This document shows positions 40,453 through 50,429 of a stretch of DNA of 64,000 nt, in pieces (position 1 is the stretch's first letter; each line of letters opens with the position of its first letter). Position numbers and translations under genes: made by a program. Under the pieces are notes generated by a model, which worked only from the letters and a program-made list of their open reading frames with translations, made no database searches and had not been told where the DNA came from. Source of the DNA: Desulfurivibrio dismutans (GTDB lineage: Bacteria; Desulfobacterota; Desulfobulbia; Desulfobulbales; Desulfurivibrionaceae); contig NZ_JARGDQ010000001.1 in assembly GCF_029210385.1 (NCBI RefSeq), positions 1 through 64,000 of the forward strand. Reading direction: 5' to 3'.

Positions 40453-42560
40453 CGCTCCAGGCTGCGCCATAGGGTGTGAATCAGGGCGATAAAGGGGGCC
40501 AGCACCAGGGTGACCGTGGTCAGCATGCGCTTTTGTACTGCCGGGTCCCGCAGGACTGCGGCCAGGCCGGAGGCGGCGGGGGAGTCCGCCGAGAGCAGGA
40601 GCAGTACGGCCAGCAGCACCACCGTCAGGCTGATCAGGGCCAGTTCCGCCGCCACCAGGGAGCGAAGAAACTGTTTGCCGGCGTTGAACAGGTTGCGGAC
40701 CCAGATCATCCTCACGGTTAACTCTTTGAGGCGATTAAACTTTTCTTCGCTCTCGTTGAGGTCCTCAACCAGGGCGCGGTAGCTGGCCCCGGTCAGGTTT
40801 TTTTGCCGCCCCTGGTAGGCCTTGGCGGCCAAGGCCTGCAGGCTTTTCAGGATTTCAGGGAATTCCGGGAAAAAAGAGGGGTAGGGATAGCTTTGCCAGA
40901 AGGTTTTGAAACTGACCAGCCGCTTGCCGGCGGCCACAACCCGTTCATGGACGGCATCGATTCTGGCTTCCTGGAGGCGGTAACAGCGCTGATTGATTTT
41001 TTTGGTTTTAAGGGCGATATCAACCAGGTCGTAATAACTTTCCTGCTGCTGTTGCTGCTCAAGCAGGGCCAGGTCATCGCGTAATTCCTTTAGTTCCGCC
41101 GCCTCCGGCTCCAGCCAGTGTTCCATCTCATCGGCCACCGCCCTGGTCTGGGCCAGGTTTTCTTCCGCCTCTTGACGCTGGTTTTGCAGGCGGGTGTGGA
41201 GAATGTTGTCAATTTCGTTTTGAATCGGCAACAGTTCCGGGTCCATCAGAATGTGGATAAAGTAAAGCTTTTCATCCGCCACCAAAGAACCAATGCGGTG
41301 CAGGGCCTCGTGGGACGAATCCTCGGCCACCGCCAGTTGGATTTGGCGGTAGATGGCCTCGGCGCATTCCCGGTCGATGGACAGAATATTATCCAGGCTG
41401 TGGGCGGCTTTCCAGAAATCACCCTGGAGGCGGTACAGGCGGTAAAGCAGCAGACAGACGTAGATGCGGTCCTTGTTGGTGATGGCCAACTTGAGGGCGC
41501 TGGCCAGGTAGTGGCCCATGTCCTGCAGGCGGTTCTGTTCCAGGGCCACCAGGGCCCGGCCGATGGCGGCGTAAAGCTGTTTGCCGCGGGGGCGGCGGCT
41601 TTCATTGATGAAAAGATCGTCGGCCTGGCGGTATTGCCCTACCCGTAGACAATCCAGCCCCACAAAAAGGCTGCTGTTGTCCGAAGCAATGGCCTCCGGG
41701 CGCCCCAGTTCCCACCATTGGCTGTGGGGGGTGAAGGCGATGCCGGCCAGAAAGCGAGGCTGGAAAACTTTGTTAAGATCGAAATAGCTGGCATAAACCC
41801 GCAGCAGGTGGTCTTTGCGCAGTTGCCCGGGGCTGATGCCGGTGAGCAGCTGTCCGTTCAACTCCCCTTGCCGTCTCATGGCCTCGGCAAAATGCTCTCC
41901 GAGTTCCTCCAGGGGAAGATAACCCACCGTGGGCAGCCCCTGGCTCTGCATGGTCAGCATCTTTGCCGGGCAGGCGGCCGGTTCGTGACTGGTCTGGCTG
42001 CAGTAAAAGCAGGGCGTCAGCTTGCCCTGTCTCGGCAGGTGCCGGTGGGGGAACAGGGGCGGTCGCTGTGGCTGTGACTTTTCATCACTGAACAGCAGCG
42101 GGGTGATCCCCTCTTGTTCCTCCCCCAGGGTGTGAAAGCCGATGCGGTCGGGATCGGCCAGTTGCCGCCACTGCTCCTTGAGTTTGCTGCTTAGATGGGG
42201 AACTTCCGCCGGCAGCCGGTGCCAGGTGGTGGGATCGTCGCCCGTCAGCAGGGGTGGTAAAGTTTCAAGGTTGGGCAGACACATGATCAGCCGGAGTGGG
42301 GCCGGACCCCGGCTATGGTCCCAACCTACTCGTTTTTTTACTTCTTTAAGCCGCCTGAAGAGTGAAGTCAAAGCTATGGTGGGGTTGGGAAAGCGAAAGA
42401 GCAGCAGATTTTCCCGCTCATCTTCCTGTTCACGGCCATCGTCACGCAGCAGAGCCCGTAAGCCGTAAAAAAATTCCGGCCATTTTTCCGCCAGCAGTTC
42501 TTCACCGACGACGGGATCGGCCTGAATGGCCAATAGCACCTCATGATGTTGCTCAACCAT
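40449..42560 (-). CDS. large TPR-like membrane-anchored protein with a zinc knuckle
   Basis: A 703-residue protein I do not recognise. It has a charged N-terminal domain (about 1-170), a CX2CX4HX4C motif (CFYCSQTSHEPAAC, about 185-198), the spacing of a retroviral-type zinc knuckle, helical repeats of TPR type (about 290-420), a coiled coil (about 460-520) and two C-terminal membrane helices (about 640-700, LAALISLTVVLLAVLLLL-like). The zinc knuckle is rare in bacterial proteins. It overlaps the UMF1 transporter gene and follows a response regulator with TPRs, suggesting a shared signalling or scaffold job. A GTG three codons upstream is an alternative start. Confidence 0.6.
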   Translation of the reverse strand: MVEQHHEVLLAIQADPVVGEELLAEKWPEFFYGLRALLRDDGREQEDERENLLLFRFPNPTIALTSLFRRLKEVKKRVGWDHSRGPAPLRLIMCLPNLETLPPLLTGDDPTTWHRLPAEVPHLSSKLKEQWRQLADPDRIGFHTLGEEQEGITPLLFSDEKSQPQRPPLFPHRHLPRQGKLTPCFYCSQTSHEPAACPAKMLTMQSQGLPTVGYLPLEELGEHFAEAMRRQGELNGQLLTGISPGQLRKDHLLRVYASYFDLNKVFQPRFLAGIAFTPHSQWWELGRPEAIASDNSSLFVGLDCLRVGQYRQADDLFINESRRPRGKQLYAAIGRALVALEQNRLQDMGHYLASALKLAITNKDRIYVCLLLYRLYRLQGDFWKAAHSLDNILSIDRECAEAIYRQIQLAVAEDSSHEALHRIGSLVADEKLYFIHILMDPELLPIQNEIDNILHTRLQNQRQEAEENLAQTRAVADEMEHWLEPEAAELKELRDDLALLEQQQQQESYYDLVDIALKTKKINQRCYRLQEARIDAVHERVVAAGKRLVSFKTFWQSYPYPSFFPEFPEILKSLQALAAKAYQGRQKNLTGASYRALVEDLNESEEKFNRLKELTVRMIWVRNLFNAGKQFLRSLVAAELALISLTVVLLAVLLLLSADSPAASGLAAVLRDPAVQKRMLTTVTLVLAPFIALIHTLWRSLER

Positions 42561-42602
42561 GGTGGTCACCGTCGCGGTCAGGTTGTGCCGGCTTGGATGC
42601 GG

Positions 42603-43766
42603 CTAGGAGCATTTTTTCAGGATATCCTGTGCTTCATGGTTTTTGGGGTCCATGCGCAGTGCCCGGGAAGCCCAGTTGTCGGCCCGCATGGGCATTTTCA
42701 TCTCCAGATAGGCCCGGGCCAGACGCAGCATCAGCTGGATATCCTGAGGAGTTTTTTCCGCCGCCGTTTCCAGCATCCTGGTGCCTTCGGCGTATTCTCC
42801 GGCGTTTATCAAAGCGGTTCCGATTTTCTTGTGCAAATAACTGCGCTGGGAATCGGCTTTGATCACCTCCCTGAAAGCTTTGAGCGCCAGGTTGGCGAGC
42901 CCGGCCTGCAGGGCGATTTCCGCCACCTCTTCCTTGAAGTCGATATCGTTGGTTTTATGCTTGAGCACCAGTTTGAGGATTTTTTCCGCTTCCTGGGGCT
43001 GGTTTTTTTTTAACAGCAGCTTGGCAAACTGCAGGGCCCGGTCGGTGTGGCGGGGGCTGATCTCCATGGCCCGAGAAAAATAGCCGATAGCCTTTTCGGT
43101 GTTATTGCGACGAAAAGCAATCTGGCCCAGGGCGTGGTAGGAGGTGACGTCCAGGCGGTTGCGCTGGATGGCCTGTTCAAAGCAGGCCTGGGCCTTCTGA
43201 ATCTCGCCCTTTTTGGCAAACAGGCGGCCCAGTTCCCGGAAAGGCCGAGAGGAATGAGCGTTTAACGAGGCCGCTTTTTTGGCTTCGGTGATGGCTCCCG
43301 CCAAGTCGCCCTTTTCCTCCAGGTCCCGAGATGTGGAAAGATGGCGGGTAAGGGGCGAGGGGTTGCGGGTCCGCTCGAGCAGTTCATTGATTTTCTGCTC
43401 CAGCGTTGCGGTAACAAAGGGTTTGGTGAGGTAGGCATCGACGTCATGCTCCGCCGCTTCCGCCACAATATCCATATTGGCCTCGGCGGTGATCATCAGA
43501 AAGGGAATATTGCGGGTGCGTCGGTTGGAGCGCAGCAGGTTGAGCAGTTCCGTGCCCGAGGCATGGGGCATGTGATAATCGGAGATGATAAAGTCGACTT
43601 GCAGGTTATCGCTCTGCAGTAGTTTCCAGGCGTCCCGCCCGTTGGCGGCTTCGTGAAATGATTTGCCGTAATTCAGCAGTTTAAGCATGGCCCGGATGGA
43701 GCGACGCATATTGTCCACATCGTCGACGATGAGGAAGGTCATTTCTTTCGGATCATAAATTGTCAT
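42603..43766 (-). CDS. response regulator with TPR repeats
   Basis: A 387-residue protein: CheY-like receiver at about residues 8-130 (DD in LIVDDVDNMRRS, phospho-Asp in DFIISDYHMPHASG, Lys in YLTKPF) followed by about six tetratricopeptide repeats. There is no DNA-binding or enzyme domain, so output is probably protein binding. It lies between the histidine kinase (24 bp upstream) and the zinc-knuckle protein, and the kinase is its likely phosphodonor. Confidence 0.9.
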   Translation of the reverse strand: MTIYDPKEMTFLIVDDVDNMRRSIRAMLKLLNYGKSFHEAANGRDAWKLLQSDNLQVDFIISDYHMPHASGTELLNLLRSNRRTRNIPFLMITAEANMDIVAEAAEHDVDAYLTKPFVTATLEQKINELLERTRNPSPLTRHLSTSRDLEEKGDLAGAITEAKKAASLNAHSSRPFRELGRLFAKKGEIQKAQACFEQAIQRNRLDVTSYHALGQIAFRRNNTEKAIGYFSRAMEISPRHTDRALQFAKLLLKKNQPQEAEKILKLVLKHKTNDIDFKEEVAEIALQAGLANLALKAFREVIKADSQRSYLHKKIGTALINAGEYAEGTRMLETAAEKTPQDIQLMLRLARAYLEMKMPMRADNWASRALRMDPKNHEAQDILKKCS

Positions 43767-43789
43767 ACTGTCTTCAGTGATCCTGCCCC

Positions 43790-45103
43790 TTAAAAAAGCT
43801 CTTCAGAAGTGTTGTCGGCGTTCCATTTGGTAACGGGCAACGAGAAATAAAAGCGGCTGCCCTGCCCCGGAGTGCTTTCCACACCGATGGCGCCGCCGTG
43901 CAATTCCACGGTCAACCGGGCAAAATATAGCCCCAGGCCGGTACCCACCAAGGCGTCCTGGCGGTCGGCAATACGCTGGTATTTTTCGAAAATGGAGGGG
44001 AGCTTGTCGGCGGCAATGCCGGGCCCCTGATCCTGCACAAAAAACTCCACCTGTTTGCGGTTGGGGACAAGCTGGTAGCCGAAGCTGATTTCGGTTTCGG
44101 CGGGGCTGTAGCCCAGGGCGTTAACCAGCAGGTTCTGCAGCACCCGAAGAATCAAAACCCGGTCCAGGTGCAGGACCGGGGCCGGGTCCGCCGGCAGCAC
44201 GGGATTTAAGGTGATCCCGCGGATGGTGGCCATCCCCTTGATGTCGCTCAAACTTTCCTTGATCAGGGCATCGGCGGTTACCGTTTCCCGAATCGGTTTG
44301 AAGCCGCCGTCTTCGATTTTATCGATGGTGGTAAGGTTGTTGACCATCCGCACCGCTTTATTGCAGGCAACCTGGGCGGACTGTAGAAATTCGCCCATCT
44401 CGCCTTCGACGCTGTAGGAAAGGATATCCAGGTTGGCCACCACTTCCGACAGCGGCCCTTTCAGGTCATGGACCAGCATGCGGGAAAGTTCGGCTCGCAA
44501 TTTTTGTTGCCGGTGCAACTCCCTGTTGCGTTCCCGCAGGGTGTTGCGTTGCTTGCGCACCTGCTCCTGCAAATCCTGCTGGACCAGCAGAGAAAGAATG
44601 ACACTGCTGAAATCCAGCAGCCGGCCGATGTCCTGTTTGAGCAGATCTTTGTCGCCCCGTTTGTCGGTGGCGTTGATGATGCCGATGACCTTTTGCTGGT
44701 GAATAATCGGTGCCGACAGCAGGGAGTTCTTACGGTACTGGCCGCTTTCGCCGGTGGCACGCTTGGCGAAGCGGGGATCATTGTCGATATCGGAGATGAA
44801 CAACGGTTCACGATGCTGGGCCACCCAGGCGGCCACCGAATTACTGTCCAGGGATTGTCGGCAGCCCACCAGTTCCGGCCGGCTAGCGGCCAGCACCACC
44901 AGATACTTGCGACCTTCCCGCATCATGATGGAGCCGTGTTCCACCCCGAGATAGTCCAGAATAATTTGCAGGATCTTCTCGCTGCGACGTTTTAAGCTGA
45001 GCCGCGGGGCGTTGATTACTTCCGCAATGCGGGCAAAGCTCTCCAGCAGCAGGTTGGCCTGTTCCAATTCCTCATGATCTTTTTTGCCTGCGCGTTTATT
45101 CAT
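43790..45103 (-). CDS. GAF-domain sensor histidine kinase
   Basis: A 437-residue soluble kinase: GAF domain at about residues 30-180, a coiled coil, a HisKA region with the phospho-His in RMLVHDLKGPLSEV (about 215-230), and an ATPase domain with LLVNALGYSP, QDQGPGIAAD and GTGLGLYFA boxes. No membrane helix, so it senses a cytoplasmic signal through the GAF domain. It is followed at once by the receiver-TPR protein. The ATG has AAGGAAAT upstream. Confidence 0.92.
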   Translation of the reverse strand: MNKRAGKKDHEELEQANLLLESFARIAEVINAPRLSLKRRSEKILQIILDYLGVEHGSIMMREGRKYLVVLAASRPELVGCRQSLDSNSVAAWVAQHREPLFISDIDNDPRFAKRATGESGQYRKNSLLSAPIIHQQKVIGIINATDKRGDKDLLKQDIGRLLDFSSVILSLLVQQDLQEQVRKQRNTLRERNRELHRQQKLRAELSRMLVHDLKGPLSEVVANLDILSYSVEGEMGEFLQSAQVACNKAVRMVNNLTTIDKIEDGGFKPIRETVTADALIKESLSDIKGMATIRGITLNPVLPADPAPVLHLDRVLILRVLQNLLVNALGYSPAETEISFGYQLVPNRKQVEFFVQDQGPGIAADKLPSIFEKYQRIADRQDALVGTGLGLYFARLTVELHGGAIGVESTPGQGSRFYFSLPVTKWNADNTSEELF

Positions 45104-45141
45104 CCATTATTTCCTTATGGTTTTTAATCACCAAAAGGTTC

Positions 45142-45252
45142 GTGAAAACGGGGGGCAGTGTCGCAGGTTCGGGTAAGCGGCCCGGCGTCGCGTACATCGG
45201 TACGCAAGTCGGGTCGATCGCCCGAAGATGCGGTGCTTCCGCCCGTTTTCAC
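45142..45252. repeat. palindromic repeat, copy I (after guaA)
   Basis: A 111-bp copy with outer arms GTGAAAACGGG and CCCGTTTTCAC, again matching each other but unlike other copies. The core (GCGTACATCGGTACGC) is shared. The TGA stop of guaA (45251-45249) lies inside the right arm. Confidence 0.85.
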
Positions 45253-46808
45253 TCCCATTCGATGGTGCTGGGCGGCTTGGAAGAAATATCGTAGGCCACC
45301 CGGTTGACCCCGCGGACCTCGTTGATGATCCTGGTGGAGATCCGGGCCAGCAGGTCGTAGGGTAGCTGGGCCCAGGAGGCGGTCATAAAGTCCTTGGTTT
45401 CAACGGCCCGCAGAGCCACGACATTTTCGTAAGTCCTGCCATCCCCCATCACGCCGACACTGCGTACCGGTAAGAACACCGCAAAGGCCTGACTGACTTT
45501 ATCGTACCAGCCGCTCTGGAAAAGTTCTTCAATATAGATGGCGTCGGCCTGGCGCAGGATATCGGCATATTCTTTTTTGACTTCACCCAGAATCCGCACC
45601 CCAAGGCCGGGGCCGGGGAAGGGGTGACGCCAGACCATCTGCCGGGGCAGCCCCAGCTCGTCGCCCAGGGCCCGGACTTCGTCTTTAAACAGCTCCCGCA
45701 GGGGCTCCAGCAGTTGCAGCTTCATTTTCTCCGGCAGGCCGCCGACGTTATGATGACTTTTAATGTTCTGGGCCTTGCCGGTTTTGCCGCCGGCGGATTC
45801 AATGACATCCGGGTAGATGGTGCCCTGGGCCAGCCAGCGGGCATCTTCCAGCTTGCCGGCCGCCACCTCTTCAAAAATGGCGATGAAGAGGTTGCCGATC
45901 ACTTTGCGCTTCTGCTCCGGATCATCGACGTCGATCAGGGCGGTCAGAAAACGCTCCTCGGCGTCAACACGCAGGACTTTGACCCCCATGTTTTCGGCAA
46001 AGGTGGCCATCACCTGATCTCCCTCGCCCAGGCGCAACAGCCCGGTGTCTACGAAAACGCAGGTAAGCTGGTCGCCGATGGCTCGATGAATCAGGGCGGC
46101 GGCCACCGATGAATCAACGCCGCCGGAAAGACCCAGAATGACCCGGTCGGCGCCCACCTTTTCCTGGATCCGGGCCACTGCGTCTTCAATAATCTGGCCC
46201 GGAGTCCAGTGACCATGACAGGCGCAGATTTTGCGGACAAAGGTATCGATAAGGATTTCCCCGCGGGGGGTGTGGTTGACTTCGGGGTGGAACTGTACGC
46301 CGTAAAGCTGCCGGCCCGGATCCTGAATGGCCGCCACCGGCGCATTGGCGGTGGCGGCGGCCACTGTAAAACCCGGCGGCAGTTTGCTGACATGGTCGCC
46401 ATGACTCATCCAGACCGGACTTTTCTCCTCGACAAAAAAACCATCGAACAGCGGCCCGCTATTATCGGTGCGTTCCAGTTCGGCGTGGCCGAATTCGCGT
46501 TTACCGGCGGCGGTGACCTCGCCGCCGAAGTGACGGGCCATGACATGCATCCCGTAACAAATGCCCAGGACCGGCACACCCAGTTCCAGCAGCCGTTCAT
46601 CAAAGGTAGGGGCGCCGGGGTCATAAACCGAACAGGGGCCGCCGGAGAGAATGATTCCTTGGGGGGCAAAGGCCTGGATGTCGGCCATATCCATATCATG
46701 GGAATGCAGCTCGCAATAGACATGAGCTTCCCGCACCCGTCGGGCGATCAACTGAGTATACTGTGACCCGAAATCCAGAATCAAAATCTTTTCACTGTGA
46801 ATATCCAT
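45249..46808 (-). CDS. guaA: GMP synthase (glutamine-hydrolysing)
   Basis: A 519-residue enzyme that turns XMP into GMP. The class I amidotransferase domain has the nucleophile in [10 protein letters not shown] and the dyad His in FHPEVNHTP. The ATP-pyrophosphatase domain has [11 protein letters not shown]. The C-terminal dimerisation domain ends in the conserved KPPSTIEWE. It follows guaB by a few bases, with its ribosome site overlapping the guaB stop region. Length is standard. Confidence 0.98.
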   Translation of the reverse strand: MDIHSEKILILDFGSQYTQLIARRVREAHVYCELHSHDMDMADIQAFAPQGIILSGGPCSVYDPGAPTFDERLLELGVPVLGICYGMHVMARHFGGEVTAAGKREFGHAELERTDNSGPLFDGFFVEEKSPVWMSHGDHVSKLPPGFTVAAATANAPVAAIQDPGRQLYGVQFHPEVNHTPRGEILIDTFVRKICACHGHWTPGQIIEDAVARIQEKVGADRVILGLSGGVDSSVAAALIHRAIGDQLTCVFVDTGLLRLGEGDQVMATFAENMGVKVLRVDAEERFLTALIDVDDPEQKRKVIGNLFIAIFEEVAAGKLEDARWLAQGTIYPDVIESAGGKTGKAQNIKSHHNVGGLPEKMKLQLLEPLRELFKDEVRALGDELGLPRQMVWRHPFPGPGLGVRILGEVKKEYADILRQADAIYIEELFQSGWYDKVSQAFAVFLPVRSVGVMGDGRTYENVVALRAVETKDFMTASWAQLPYDLLARISTRIINEVRGVNRVAYDISSKPPSTIEWE

Positions 46809-46811
46809 GCT

Positions 46812-48272
46812 CTATCCTAAACGGTAGTTGGGGGCTTCTTTGGTAATGATGACATCGTGGACATGGCTTTCTTTGAGCCCAGCGGCGGTAATTTTGACGA
46901 ATTTGGCCTTGCCCCGCAGGTCGCCAATCTTAGCCGCCCCCACATAGCCCATGCCGGAGCGCAGACCGCCCATGAGCTGATAAATCATGGTGGACAGGGG
47001 GCCGCGGTAAGGCACCTTGCCTTCAATACCTTCCGGTACCAGCTTGGCCTGGCTTTCGGCCTGGTCCTGAAAATAACGGTCGCTGCTGCCTTTCTGCATG
47101 GCTCCCAGTGAGCCCATTCCCCGGTAACCCTTGTATGTGCGCCCCTGATAAAGGAAGGTTTCGCCCGGCGCTTCATCGGTGCCGGCAAACAGACTGCCGA
47201 TCATGATGACGCTGGCCCCGATGCCGATGGCCTTGGTTATTTCGCCGGAAAATTTGATGCCCCCGTCGGCGATCAGGGGGATTCCGTAACGGTCGGCCAC
47301 TTTGGCGGCATTGTTGATGGCCGTCAGTTGCGGGACCCCGACTCCGGCCACGATGCGGGTGGTGCAGATGGAGCCGGGACCGACGCCGATCTTCACGCAG
47401 TCGGCGCCGGCCTTAATCAGGGCTTCGGTGCCTTCGGCGGTGGCCACATTGCCGGCGATCACCGGTAATTCGGGAAAAGCGTCTTTAATGCGGCGCAGGG
47501 CGTCGAGAATGTTTTTGGAGTGGCCATGGGCGGAGTCCAGCACCACCACGTCCACCCCCATCTGCACCAGCTTTTCCACATCGCCAAGGGTGGTGTTGGC
47601 CCCGATGGCGGCGCCGACCCGCAGCCGGCCCAGGTCGTCCTTGGCGGCATTGGGGTAGCGCCTGATCTTTTCGATATCCTTAATGGTGATCAGGCCCTGG
47701 AGATTGCCGTCATCATCCACCACCAACAGCTTTTCGATCCGGTGCTCGTGCAGCAGGGCTTTGGATTGCTCCAGGGTAATGCCGGGGTGGGCGGTAACAA
47801 GGTTTTTGCTGGTCATCACATCTCGGACCTTAAGATTTTCATCGGTGACAAAGCGCAGGTCGCGGTTGGTGACAATCCCCACCAGCTTGCCGTCACGCAG
47901 CACCGGCACCCCGGAGATCTGGAAGCTGCCCATGATTTCGTTGACCTCTCGCACCGTACGGTTTTCATCCACCGTTACAGGGTCAATTACCATCCCCGAT
48001 TCGGACTTTTTAACTTTGCGCACCTCCCGCGCCTGCTCGTCGATGCTCATGTTTTTGTGGATAATTCCCAGCCCCCCTTCCCTGGCCATGGTGATGGCGG
48101 TACGGTGTTCGGTTACCGAGTCCATGGCCGCGCTGACCAGCGGGATTTTAAGGTCAATGGCGGGGGTGAGACGGGTGGAGAGATCAACCTCAGAGGGCAG
48201 GATTTCGGAGGCGCCTGGTTCCAGCAATAGATCATCGAAGGTGTAGGCGGTTTCCAGGTTGTCGAGCGGCAT
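46812..48272 (-). CDS. guaB: IMP dehydrogenase
   Basis: A 486-residue enzyme that oxidises IMP to XMP. The TIM barrel is split by two CBS domains (about residues 95-210), which bind nucleotides and regulate the enzyme. The catalytic Cys is in [20 protein letters not shown] and the phosphate loop in [15 protein letters not shown]. It is co-transcribed with guaA. The ATG has TAGGAG upstream. Confidence 0.98.
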   Translation of the reverse strand: MPLDNLETAYTFDDLLLEPGASEILPSEVDLSTRLTPAIDLKIPLVSAAMDSVTEHRTAITMAREGGLGIIHKNMSIDEQAREVRKVKKSESGMVIDPVTVDENRTVREVNEIMGSFQISGVPVLRDGKLVGIVTNRDLRFVTDENLKVRDVMTSKNLVTAHPGITLEQSKALLHEHRIEKLLVVDDDGNLQGLITIKDIEKIRRYPNAAKDDLGRLRVGAAIGANTTLGDVEKLVQMGVDVVVLDSAHGHSKNILDALRRIKDAFPELPVIAGNVATAEGTEALIKAGADCVKIGVGPGSICTTRIVAGVGVPQLTAINNAAKVADRYGIPLIADGGIKFSGEITKAIGIGASVIMIGSLFAGTDEAPGETFLYQGRTYKGYRGMGSLGAMQKGSSDRYFQDQAESQAKLVPEGIEGKVPYRGPLSTMIYQLMGGLRSGMGYVGAAKIGDLRGKAKFVKITAAGLKESHVHDVIITKEAPNYRLG

Positions 48273-48471
48273 GGGCTAACTCCTAGCGGCTAAGAAAAGT
48301 AACGATGGTAGAAACTCTGTATACTAACCTTTTTGCTTGGCGGCGTAAATTTACTTTTTGCGTCCGCTGCGGTGATCGGCTAAAATCCTCGGCGCTGGCG
48401 GTCCTTGTCGAACACCGGGGCGCCGCGAGTTTGTGGTATTAACCGCTTCAATACAGCAGGAGGAAGAGAAT

Positions 48472-49089
48472 TTGCTGTTGCACATCAACCCCGACAACCC
48501 CCAGCCCCGTCTGCTTAAACAGGTAGTCGAGGCCTTACGCCAAGGGGCGGTTATCTGCTACCCGACAGACACGGTTTACGGTATTGGTTGTGATATTTTC
48601 AACCAGAAGGCGGTCAAGCGGATCTACCAGATCAAACAGCGGCCTTTGGCGAGGCCGTTCAGTTTTATCTGTGCCGACCTGAAAGATGTCAGCACCTATG
48701 CCCATGTTTCTAATACCGGTTATCGGGTGCTGCGGAAAAGTCTGCCCGGTCCTTATACCTTTGTTTTGCCGGCGACCAAGCTGGTTCCCAAAATCATGAT
48801 GACCAAGCAGAAGACGGTGGGGATCCGGGTGCCGGATCACCGGATATGCATGGAACTGGTTAACGGCCTGGGTAACCCGATTCTGACTACCAGCGCGGCC
48901 CCGGACGATCTCGACGGCCGACAACTGATTCATGCCTATGAGGTGGAAGAGAGGTATGCCAAGCAGGTCGACCTGATCATCGACAGCGGGCCGCTGGCCC
49001 ACTCGATGCCATCCACCGTGGTCAGCCTGGAAGACGACGATCTGCAGGTGCTGCGGCCCGGCAAGGGAAGCCTGGAAGGCTTGGGATGA
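48472..49089 (+). CDS. YciO/YrdC/Sua5-family threonylcarbamoyl-AMP synthase-like protein
   Basis: A 205-residue protein of the YrdC-like fold. YPTDTVYGIGCDIFN, the KQRPLARPFSF and PGPYTFVLPAT motifs, and SAAPDD are typical of the YciO branch. YrdC/TsaC makes threonylcarbamoyl-AMP for the t6A base of tRNA; YciO homologues are weaker in that role. I chose the TTG at 48472 because AGGAGG lies seven bases before it and the N-terminus then matches E. coli YciO (INPDNPQPRLL); an ATG-less frame extends to 48433. It is divergent from guaB. Confidence 0.85.
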   Translation: MLLHINPDNPQPRLLKQVVEALRQGAVICYPTDTVYGIGCDIFNQKAVKRIYQIKQRPLARPFSFICADLKDVSTYAHVSNTGYRVLRKSLPGPYTFVLPATKLVPKIMMTKQKTVGIRVPDHRICMELVNGLGNPILTTSAAPDDLDGRQLIHAYEVEERYAKQVDLIIDSGPLAHSMPSTVVSLEDDDLQVLRPGKGSLEGLG

Positions 49090-49111
49090 GTTGGTTGCGT
49101 TTGCGCGGCGG

Positions 49112-49148
49112 GGCCCGGCCGGCGCGCGGGCTATAGGCCGGCCGGGCC
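49112..49148. terminator. GC-rich hairpin between convergent yciO-like and ihf genes
   Basis: GGCCCGGCCGGC and GCCGGCCGGGCC form a perfect 12-bp stem around a 13-base loop. It lies between two stop codons facing each other. There is no T-run, so it may act as a bidirectional block or mRNA-stability hairpin rather than a classic intrinsic terminator. Confidence 0.6.
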
Positions 49149-49175
49149 TCGCCGTGCCGGCCTTAAACGGCGTCA

Positions 49176-49454
49176 TCAGTCGATGAGGCCGTCTTTCAGC
49201 GATTTGCTCATGGTGAAATGAACGTTTTTACGGGGCGGAATGTGCATCACCTTACCGGTTCTGGGGTTTTTGGTGGTGCGAGCCTTGCGCTCGCGGACCG
49301 AAAAACTGCCAAATCCTCTTATTTCCACCCGGCGGTTTTCCTCCAGCGCCTGGAGAATGTTTTCCAGCATGATGTCCAGGGCCTGGTCCAGATCTTTCTT
49401 CAGAAAACCGGGCATTTCTTCGGCGACGGCGTTGATGAGATCCCGTTTCAGCAT
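49176..49454 (-). CDS. HU/IHF-family DNA-bending protein (IHF beta-like)
   Basis: A 92-residue histone-like protein. The signature EIRGFGSFSVRERKARTTKN and the proline-tipped arm (NPRTGKVMHIPPRKNV) are characteristic of HU/IHF; the ARTTKNPRTG and PRKN residues are nearer to IHF. It follows rpsA and sppA, a context seen for ihfB in many proteobacteria. It should bend DNA and help organise the nucleoid or regulatory complexes. Confidence 0.92.
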   Translation of the reverse strand: MLKRDLINAVAEEMPGFLKKDLDQALDIMLENILQALEENRRVEIRGFGSFSVRERKARTTKNPRTGKVMHIPPRKNVHFTMSKSLKDGLID

Positions 49455-49476
49455 GTTTGTTTTCCTTGCAGTTGAT

Positions 49477-50403
49477 TTATGGTGATATGGTCCATTCGTA
49501 AGCCAGTACCGGTGTCGGGTCCAGGGACGGCGCCAGCCGGCTGGTCAACTTGCCGCCCAGCAGTAAAGTAAGCAGCGATAAGTCCCGGCGGGGTGGGTAG
49601 ATCAGCTGAGGAACCTGTTCCCCGTCCAGCCCACCCAGTTCCGCCGCCAGCATGGCGGCGTCGTTGAGGTTGCCCAAAGCATCAACCAGTTGCAGTTCCA
49701 GGGCTCGGCCGCCGGTGAAAATCCGACCGTCGGCAAACTTTTCCACCTGCTCGACCGGTAAACCGCGACTTTGGGCCACGTCACCGACGAATTGCGCGTG
49801 AACCCCCTGGATCATCTCGGCCAGCATCGCCCTTTCACCGGGGGTCAGGGGGCGATCCACGGCTCCGGTATCCTTAAGTTCACCGCTTTTGATGGTTTCG
49901 CTACGATAGCCGATTTTCTGCAGCAGCTCCTCCAGGTTGGCGAATTTAATGATCACCCCGATGCTGCCGGTCAAGGTGCCGGGGTTGGCGATAATCCGCT
50001 CGGCTCCCAAGGCCGCGTATAGTCCGCCCGAAGCCGCCACCGAACCCATGGAGGCCACCACCGGTTTAACCTGGTTGGTCCTTTTTACCTCGGCAAACAG
50101 TTCCTGCGAGGCGCCGACGGCCCCGCCGGGGCTGTCAATACGCAGCACAATGGCTTTGATCTTGTCCTGGCGACGAAAATCGGTCAGCTGTTCGATTAGC
50201 TGATCGGCGGTGCCGATCACCCCGCGGACTTCGATTACTCCAACGCCTTCGGAGTGCCGGCTCGAGCTGAACATGGATGAATCGCGCAACAGTGAGCCGA
50301 TTAAAAAGCTCACTCCGGCCCAGAACAGCAGCCCGGCCACCAGTAGAGTCAGGCAGCCGGAGAGCAGTGGATGTCTTTGCCGGAATGAGCTTTTGTCGTC
50401 CAT
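49477..50403 (-). CDS. sppA: signal peptide peptidase SppA (S49 family)
   Basis: A 308-residue inner-membrane serine protease of the short SppA type. One N-terminal membrane helix (LTLVAGLLFWAGVSFLIG, about residues 18-35) is followed by the protease domain with the nucleophile in VASMGSVAASGGLYAA and the general-base Lys in ETIKSGELKDTG. It degrades cleaved signal peptides and other small membrane peptides. It lies between rpsA and the ihf-like gene in one transcription unit. Confidence 0.93.
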   Translation of the reverse strand: MDDKSSFRQRHPLLSGCLTLLVAGLLFWAGVSFLIGSLLRDSSMFSSSRHSEGVGVIEVRGVIGTADQLIEQLTDFRRQDKIKAIVLRIDSPGGAVGASQELFAEVKRTNQVKPVVASMGSVAASGGLYAALGAERIIANPGTLTGSIGVIIKFANLEELLQKIGYRSETIKSGELKDTGAVDRPLTPGERAMLAEMIQGVHAQFVGDVAQSRGLPVEQVEKFADGRIFTGGRALELQLVDALGNLNDAAMLAAELGGLDGEQVPQLIYPPRRDLSLLTLLLGGKLTSRLAPSLDPTPVLAYEWTISP

Positions 50404-50429
50404 GATTGCGCGGCCTCGAGCGGCTGGGA

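Noticed and set aside
6911-45252. The 109-bp repeats as ordinary intrinsic terminators
   Set aside because: There is no T-run after the arms, four copies are inside genes, and both orientations occur in one operon.
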